Shown here: positions 7,823 through 12,039 of the stretch, one piece after another
Layout: each line of letters opens with the position of its first letter
How positions within the stretch are numbered: position 1 is the stretch's first letter
Source of the DNA: Candidatus Gracilibacteria bacterium CG2_30_37_12
GTDB taxonomy: Bacteria; Patescibacteriota; Gracilibacteria; BD1-5; UBA2023
Assembly (NCBI GenBank): GCA_001873165.1
Contig: MNYO01000125.1
Location: 1 to 12,039 of the forward strand
Length of the DNA stretch: 12,039 bases
Reading direction: 5' to 3'
Made by a program: the position numbers and the translations under genes
The notes under the pieces: generated by a model
What the model was told of the DNA's origin: nothing
The model's database searches: none
The model's input: the letters and a program-made list of their open reading frames with translations, nothing else

Positions 7823-8449
7823 CTATTTTGATACCTTTCTCTGTATATCCTCTTCTCTATATCCAATAGAGACAAGCATATCGGTAATATGAGCAGGATT
7901 CTGAAGTACTCATCTTTCTCCAATTCCTACCCTATGAGCTTTATTCCATTTGGCACTCGGAAAACTATTTAGAAGTTTTCATCAGATTTTTGTTTTCCAA
8001 GCGTCCACTCCTCTTATCTCTCTTATATCCCACTTTCATTCTCCGAGATATCTCATGCCAATGAATTCAAGAAATTCTTTGTATTCTTCCTTTTCCAGTT
8101 CTTTTCGTGCTGTTTCCGTATACAAGTCTTCATTCGTTCCTTCTCTCCATTCCAAATCTGTTTGAATTTGTATATCCTCTTCTCTATACCCAACAGATAC
8201 GAGCATATCAGCAATATGAGAAGGATTAAGAAGTACTCATATTTCTTCCATTCCTATCCTGTGAGCCTTATTCCATCCAGCACTCGGAAAACTGCTTAAA
8301 AGTTTTCATCAGATTTTTGTTTTCCAAGTAGCCATTCCTTTCATCTCTCTCAAATCCCATTTTCCCTCTCCGAGGTATTTCATATCGATGGATTCGAGGA
8401 ATGGAATTGCTTCCATAAGGGCATTTTGTGCCCAGAGTGTAAGTTTCAT
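7823..8449 (-). CDS. Unknown protein made of two tandem copies of one domain, 208 aa
   Basis: I do not recognise this family. The gene is invisible under the standard code because it has seven in-frame UGA codons; reading them as glycine opens one frame from ATG 8449 to TAG 7823. It holds two copies of a domain of about 85 residues with a period of 109 residues: copy 1 at about 9-95 and copy 2 at about 118-203. Over 74 aligned residues I count 56 identities. Shared motifs include YLGEGKWD, WKTKIGGKLL, SFPSA.WNKAHR and GYREEDIQ. In each copy the double glycine of KIGGK is UGA-UGA. The domain is rich in Lys, Arg, Trp and Glu, with no membrane segment or signal peptide, so it is probably cytosolic; nucleic-acid or peptide binding is only a guess. 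The purine-rich stretch GGGGGGATGTTAGGATA precedes the ATG, unlike the pyrimidine-rich leaders of its neighbours. It may be acquired DNA. Confidence 0.75.
7842..8449. repeat. Tandem DNA duplication underlying the two-domain protein
   Basis: A direct repeat with a 327-bp period. For example, TGTATATCCTCTTCTCTAT begins at 7842 and again at 8169, and TTTTCATCAGATTTTTG occurs in both copies. The copies are still similar at the DNA level, including synonymous positions, which suggests a fairly recent duplication within the gene. The 5' end of copy 1 (near 8449) is more diverged. Confidence 0.75.
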
Positions 8450-8484
8450 ATTATCCTAACATCCCCCCAGAATTTTCAAAAATA

Positions 8485-8882
8485 ATGCGTTTACTGACAG
8501 GGATAGAAATACACCCATGAGCAAAACTTGGAAATGGTTGATTTATAGACCATGGTATGGGAACAGTAATTGGAGAAACGACGGAAATAGGCGATAATTT
8601 TATTCTGTACCATAATGTTACGCTTTGATGAACTGGAAAACATAGAAATAAACGCCATCCAACTATTGGTGACAATGTTGTTATTGGTACAGGAACAATA
8701 CTCTCCTTTGACCAATTACCGTTGGTAATAATGTCCAAATTGGAGCTAGTACCAACATTATTATGCACGATGTTCTGTCCGATACAACAGTTGTTGGTTT
8801 TCCTGCAAAAATAGTAAGAAGAAATGGGAAAAAGGTAGACGAAATACTTCTTCGTACAAACGCACCGTTAGAAAGAGATTAA
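8485..8882 (+). pseudogene. cysE: Serine O-acetyltransferase (CysE) remnant, truncated and frameshifted
   Basis: SAT acetylates serine in the first step of cysteine synthesis. The sequence encodes its left-handed beta-helix part: RLLTGIEIHPGA, GFIDHGMGTVIGETTEIGD, LYHNVTLGGTGKHR and then IGDNVVIGTGT. At about 8700 the frame breaks. The rest of the enzyme (GPITVGNNVQIGA, then VVGFPAKIVRRNG) continues in another frame to TAA at 8880-8882. Removing the dinucleotide TC from CTCTCC at about 8701-8706 would restore the normal 14-residue spacing. The helical N-terminal domain is missing; upstream DNA is the unrelated minus-strand gene. Five UGA codons fall on expected glycines (8518, 8539, 8626, 8629, 8709), so the gene decayed in a table-25 genome. 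The catalytic His of IDHG and the second His (LYHNVT) remain. It could be a sequencing error plus an unusual short SAT, but a pseudogene is likelier. Confidence 0.82.
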
Positions 8883-8885
8883 ATA

Positions 8886-8916
8886 GATTTTTATAAAAAC
8901 GGATTTTTATAAAAAC
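8886..8916. repeat. 15-bp direct repeat upstream of mraY promoter
   Basis: GATTTTTATAAAAAC occurs at 8886-8900 and again at 8902-8916, separated by one base. Each copy contains the self-complementary TTTTTATAAAAA. The pair lies between the cysE remnant and the mraY -35 box and could act as an A/T-rich upstream element or an operator; there is no direct evidence for either. Confidence 0.55.
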
Positions 8917-8921
8917 ACTTT

Positions 8922-8948
8922 TTGAAAATATCTAAAAAAATATATACT
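8922..8948 (+). promoter_or_regulatory. mraY promoter, 15-bp spacer
   Basis: TTGAAA (8922-8927), 15-bp spacer ATATCTAAAAAAATA, TATACT (8943-8948). The arrangement matches the promoters at 3692 and 6635. The predicted leader to the mraY ATG at 9026 is about 70 nt. Confidence 0.55.
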
Positions 8949-8962
8949 CCTTCTGAATTTTA

Positions 8963-8996
8963 TGATATATTTTTCATATTCATAAAAAAGATATCA
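8963..8996 (+). promoter_or_regulatory. Hairpin in the mraY leader
   Basis: TGATATATTTTTCAT (8963-8977) and ATAAAAAAGATATCA (8982-8996) pair at 13 of 15 positions around a 4-nt loop. It lies near the predicted 5' end of the mRNA. A five-codon mini-frame, ATG ACT AAC AAC TAA (8999-9013), follows it, in the same frame as mraY. The hairpin may protect the 5' end or act in regulation; this is inference. Confidence 0.4.
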
Positions 8997-9025
8997 AAAT
9001 GACTAACAACTAATCCCAATTTATT

Positions 9026-10084
9026 ATGTGAAATCTGAGTTTTCTCCTTATATATCTCCTCCTCTCTTTCCTCCTCACTTTCATCCTCATACCTCCGTAT
9101 ATCCGGTTTCTTCATCGCTATAAGCTCGGGAAGCAGATTCGTGAGGAAGCTCTCGTAGGAAAGGCCACAGAGTTTGCGAAACTCCATAAGAATAAAACAG
9201 GGACTCCGACCATGGGGGCAGGGATCATCCTTCTCTCGATCTTTTTGATTGTAGGGCTTTCCGTCGTCGTTCATTTTTTCGCTGCAGATATTCAGTATCT
9301 ATTCGGTGTGCAGATAAAGTATAGTCTCTGGAATCGAAATGAAACCTATCTCGCTCTCTTTACTCTTGCTATAGTCGGGCTCATAGGTCTCGTGGATGAT
9401 TATCTCAATGTGCGTGGAATCGGTCGAACCAAAGGACTTTCTGCCCGAGTCAAGATGGTTTTACTTACGATATTTGCAGGACTTGGAGCCTATTGGTTCT
9501 ATACAAAACTCGGGCATACCGGACTTCATTTCCCGTTCTTTGGTGAGATAAGTCTCGGTATACTCTATATCCCCCTCTTTATTTTCATCATCATTGCGAT
9601 GGCAAACGCTGTCAACGTCACTGACGGACTCGATGGGCTCGCTGGAGGACTCCTTCTCTTTAATTATGTGGTCTATGCCTTTATAACCTATACTCATAGT
9701 CTCTTTATTCTCTCTGCTGTTTGTATGTTGATCGTCGGGGCGCTCATTGCATTTCTCTGGTTCAACATAAAACCCGCCAAATTCTACATGGGCGATATCG
9801 GCTCACTCGCCCTCGGGGCAAACCTCGGAATCATGGCGATGATGACCGATACCCTCGCAGTTCTCCTCATTATCTCCGGAATCTATATCCTCGAAATCTG
9901 CTCCGTTATTATCCAGATTACTTCCAAGAAGTTCAGAAATGGAAAAAAGATTTTTCGAATCGCTCCATTCCACCACCACCTCGAAGCCATTGGATGGTCA
10001 GAAGAAACCGTCGTTATGCGATTCTGGCTCATCGGAATGATACTCTCGAGTATCGGACTCATCGTAGGTTTCGTTATGAAATAA
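9026..10084 (+). CDS. mraY: Phospho-N-acetylmuramoyl-pentapeptide-transferase MraY, 352 aa
   Basis: MraY transfers phospho-MurNAc-pentapeptide from UDP to undecaprenyl phosphate, making lipid I on the inner face of the membrane. Hallmarks are present: GKATEFAKLHKNKTGTPTMG near residues 46-64, the DD pair (Asp 124-125 in GLVDDY), NAVNVTDGLDGLAGG (194-208), FYMGDIGSLALG (about 254-264) and the HHH triad (316-318 in APFHHHLE). About ten hydrophobic segments fit the ten-helix fold, and the length is normal. I chose ATG 9026, which is followed directly by UGA (Gly 2). Under the standard code the start would shift to 9212, losing helix 1 and the conserved N-terminal loop. No other peptidoglycan gene is next to it, unlike the usual dcw cluster. 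It has its own promoter, leader hairpin and a terminator-like hairpin. Confidence 0.97.
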
Positions 10085-10087
10085 CTT

Positions 10088-10127
10088 CAGAATTCATATT
10101 CAAAATTCTGTTTCCTCATTTTTAAAC
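10088..10127 (+). terminator. Candidate mraY terminator
   Basis: CAGAATT (10088-10094) pairs with AATTCTG (10104-10110) around a 9-nt loop, directly after the mraY stop codon, and is followed by the T-rich tract TTTCCTCATTTTT. This fits a weak rho-independent terminator. Confidence 0.5.
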
Positions 10128-10130
10128 TTG

Positions 10131-10168
10131 AAATCTCGGTAAAAATACCTATAATTTTACCGAGATTT
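10131..10168. terminator. Perfect 14-bp stem hairpin downstream of mraY
   Basis: AAATCTCGGTAAAA (10131-10144) and TTTTACCGAGATTT (10155-10168) form a perfect stem with a 10-nt loop. Runs of A and T at the stem base give T residues on both strands, so it could terminate transcription from either side. It could also be the end of a decayed mobile element, since a transposase remnant begins about 90 nt away. Confidence 0.45.
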
Positions 10169-10257
10169 ATTATGTAATAATGCAATATATGCTATCAAAA
10201 AGAAATTTCGTTTCCATTATAATGGCTCGAAAATTAAATACAAATTTTAAGATAGGA

Positions 10258-10347
10258 TTAAGCTAGGATTTTTATAGCTGAGATAGATTCTATATAGACT
10301 TCGTGTGGTGTCCGATATCCGAGTGATTGGTGAGGTCTTTTTGAGTT
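10258..10347 (-). pseudogene. Transposase C-terminal remnant (IS3/IS481 rve type)
   Basis: On the minus strand this encodes NSKRPHQSLGYRTPHEVY and a short tail ending in TAA at 10260-10258. The motif YN(S)KRPHQSLGYRTP is the well-known C-terminal signature of integrase-core (rve) transposases of the IS3/IS481 type. Directly upstream in frame is TAA where the family has a Tyr codon, and beyond that only a few plausible residues (NFK), so nearly the whole transposase is gone. I see no terminal inverted repeats or target duplication around it. The rest of the 10085-10485 gap holds two hairpins, this fossil and the promoter of the next gene, and no other gene that I can find. Confidence 0.75.
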
Positions 10348-10425
10348 TTATTTGAAATTAGCGCACATTAATGAGCAAGATAACAACAGTGATTTTTGAT
10401 TTATCCTATTTTTATTCCTCCAAAT

Positions 10426-10453
10426 TTGCATTCTCCACCATTTTTCTTATAAT
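10426..10453 (+). promoter_or_regulatory. Promoter of the 430-aa hypothetical gene
   Basis: TTGCAT (10426-10431), 16-bp spacer, TATAAT (10448-10453). The ATG at 10486 is 32 nt after the -10 box. Confidence 0.6.
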
Positions 10454-10485
10454 AGAAGCATCTATTATTTTTTATCCCTAGCATT

Positions 10486-11778
10486 ATGGCACTCACAAAA
10501 CCAAGAGATGACGGAGATATTTCCCACAAATCCGAGACTCCCGTGATTTCTCCAAGAGACTGCATCCTTGCGGAAACTCGTGGGAAAGTAGAGAAATTCA
10601 TAGGAGCATGTGCCTTTGTTGGAGCTCTTGGTATGAGTTCCCCTGCCCTTTCCACAGAATCCCCCTATGTGCCACTCGCAGATGCAAGTGGAAATACGAC
10701 ACTCGTACTCAAAGATTCCAATGGAACTATCGTACCACCAACAGAAATACCTTCTCTTTTTAAGCGCCTCGGGTACGATGATAAAACTATTGTAGCTGTG
10801 ACAGAGACGGCAAAACATATGGAAGCAGCTCAAGAGAAACTTGGTGAGAGTGTCGTGCTTGGTGGTATGAGATCAGAGAGTCATACTGATAAACCAAAGA
10901 TCTTAAAAGATATCACCAATAATCCTGAAGAATCTTTTTCCGCACTCTTTGGGACAAATGAACTCACACTGGCAAATCATGAAGCAGTTTTTGAACGAAT
11001 CCTTCCAGATAAGTTCCAGATTGCTGGATATAAGAAGCGTGTTATAGGACTCGGTCCCGACATGACTAATGCCTGGTTTCAGACGTTCAATGCAGTAGTC
11101 CAAAAGATGCCCACTCAGAATGTATATCTTTTACAACAGACACTCATTACCACGAGTTCCATCTACTCGTACAATAATCCGACTATTAACATCGCAAGTC
11201 TCTCTCCTTCCGTTGTTGCAGATCAGCTTCATCGACTTATGCTTCTCATCTCCGATGAAGATTTCACCGTTGCTCGACTCGTGTATGGGGAAAGTATGGA
11301 CAAGAACGTTTCTCGTCGTCTCCCCAATCGTGATACACTCAAGAAAATATTTGGGGATACAGGAATCACTCTCCCGGAAGCCCTCTACGATATCGCCGAG
11401 TCTGGGGCTCGTGAGATGGGAATAGGGACGGATAAGTATGTAGATGGAATTATGAAAGATCGATGAATTATAATAAAAGAGCAGAGTGCTGCTACAAAAG
11501 AGCAGAGTGCATACGAAACAGAAAAAAGGACAGTACTTATGAGGTCTACTAATGAACTCTTTGCTCGAATTGATACCAATCTTCAGACTTTTATAAAAAA
11601 ACCAAATACTCCGAAACTTGTAGAAAGCATTCGGGCTGATATGATAGCTCTACGGGCTCTCAAAAGTCAATGGGAAACACTTCCTATGGCACAAAAGGAA
11701 ACAAAAGCCTATCAAGAATCTATGAGACTTATCGCAAGCATTGAACAAATGGTCAATATACAAAGAATCTCAATATAA
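10486..11778 (+). CDS. Hypothetical protein, 430 aa, with internal hydrophobic segment
   Basis: I do not recognise a family. One UGA glycine (residue 327, DRGIIIKEQ) joins two fragments, and the C-terminal part would be lost under the standard code. The first 36 residues are polar; a hydrophobic, Gly/Ala-rich segment follows (about 37-56, FIGACAFVGALGMSSPALS), which could be a membrane anchor or a signal sequence with a long n-region. The middle (about 60-320) is a mixed, apparently globular region. After residue 327 the protein is helical and charged, with the short direct repeat KEQSA...KEQSA and a likely coiled coil ending in a Gln/Ile-rich tail. The gene has a good promoter 32 nt upstream. 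It is followed by a similarly sized promoter-bearing gap and another unknown gene in the same direction. Export or surface location is a weak inference from the hydrophobic segment. Confidence 0.78.
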
Positions 11779-11792
11779 AAAAAAGAGAATAT

Positions 11793-11821
11793 TTGCGAAA
11801 TAAAGAGAGATAGTGTATACT
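11793..11821 (+). promoter_or_regulatory. Promoter of the last gene
   Basis: TTGCGA (11793-11798), 17-bp spacer, TATACT (11816-11821), with the ATG-TGA start of the next gene at 11850, 28 nt after the -10 box. Confidence 0.6.
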
Positions 11822-11849
11822 TTTCCTATATATTATCTTTCTTTTTCGT

Positions 11850-12039
11850 ATGTGAACAGAAAAATTCTCTCCCGAATCTCAAAGAAACAATGAATCAACT
11901 CCTGTAATAGTGAGTAATATTCCAAAGGTTCTCACAGAACTCCAGACTATGGAGCCACTTCAAGAAGCAATGAAGGATATTACTTCCATATTTAATGATA
12001 CAAGGTACACTCCATTAGTCAGAACACAACTCCGAATCG
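11850..12039 (+). CDS. Hypothetical protein, N-terminal part, runs off the window
   Basis: An open frame starts at ATG 11850, with UGA as the second codon (Met-Gly), and continues without a stop to the window edge, 63 codons. The visible part begins MGTEKFSPESQRNNEST and continues with a polar, probably helical stretch (IPKVLTELQTMEPLQEAMKDI). No membrane segment is visible and I do not recognise the family. Support comes from the promoter at 11793-11821, the pyrimidine-rich leader CTTTCTTTTTCGT before the ATG, and the ATG-TGA start also seen in mraY and the SPFH gene. Under the standard code it would be missed or started internally. Confidence 0.6.

Noticed and set aside
8698..8712. Programmed frameshift in cysE
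   Set aside because: No typical slippery heptamer is present, and the N-terminal domain is also missing. Decay or a sequencing error is simpler.
8451..8768. Minus-strand open frame over the cysE remnant
   Set aside because: The plus strand carries unmistakable SAT motifs; the minus frame shows none.
9721..10125. Plus-strand 134-codon frame overlapping the end of mraY
   Set aside because: It is an alternative frame of mraY, rich in Arg, His and Pro, with no independent support.
229..12039. UGA as tryptophan (mycoplasma-type code)
   Set aside because: The UGA positions match glycine in HPGA, LGGTG, FGDG and Met-Gly contexts, and TGG is used normally for Trp at expected places such as LPWAM.
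1..12039. tRNA, rRNA or CRISPR
   Set aside because: I looked in all intergenic stretches for cloverleaf-like or GGTTCGAATCC-type sequences, including a glycine tRNA with UCA anticodon, and for regularly spaced direct repeats. I found none; the only tandem repeats are the two-copy domain and the 15-bp pair upstream of mraY.

Overview
The window reads coherently only if UGA is a glycine codon (translation table 25). Under the standard code nearly every gene breaks into pieces at TGA. Under table 25 the pieces join into full-length proteins, and the in-frame TGAs fall on family-conserved glycines: the HPGA and LGGTG motifs of serine O-acetyltransferase, the FGDG motif of an Lgt-family protein, and the Met-Gly start of an SPFH protein. 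I count about 37 in-frame UGA codons in 13 of 14 genes. Every stop I can place is TAA (11) or TAG (2); none is TGA. With the AT-rich composition and lack of Shine-Dalgarno sites, this points to Candidatus Absconditabacteria (SR1) or Gracilibacteria (BD1-5/GN02) of the Candidate Phyla Radiation. I cannot tell which of the two.

Layout. Positions 1-228 hold palindromic repeats. The left third is on the minus strand: a membrane-stress-like cluster read from 3583 to 1128 (four-helix DUF350-like protein, SPFH protein with SHOCT tail, Tim44-like protein with zinc ribbon), then a 260-nt gap carrying a long inverted repeat, then a hypothetical coiled-coil protein (867 to 229). A divergent promoter region at 3584-3772 separates this from a rightward cluster, 3773-6624: Lgt-like protein, two small membrane proteins sharing a TCGG motif, and a large radical SAM enzyme resembling tetraether lipid synthase (Tes). 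Next comes a rightward membrane protein with a PH-like domain (6692-7744).

The middle (7745-8882) looks like accessory or decaying DNA. It holds a minus-strand gene made of two copies of an unknown domain, hidden under the standard code by seven UGA codons. Next to it is a serine O-acetyltransferase remnant lacking its N-terminus and carrying a frameshift. A full-length MraY gene (9026-10084) follows with its own promoter and a hairpin leader. After it come terminator-like hairpins and a small transposase remnant (10258-10347, minus). The window ends with an unrecognised 430-residue protein (10486-11778) and the start of another unknown gene (11850 to the edge).

Themes. Most products act at or in the membrane: lipoprotein acylation, possible lipid radical chemistry, membrane stress, peptidoglycan precursor synthesis. 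Promoters resemble sigma-70 sites (TTGCAA / TATACT), and three share an unusual 15-bp spacer with similar spacer sequence. Translation starts lie behind pyrimidine-rich leaders rather than AG-rich sites, and three genes begin ATG-TGA.
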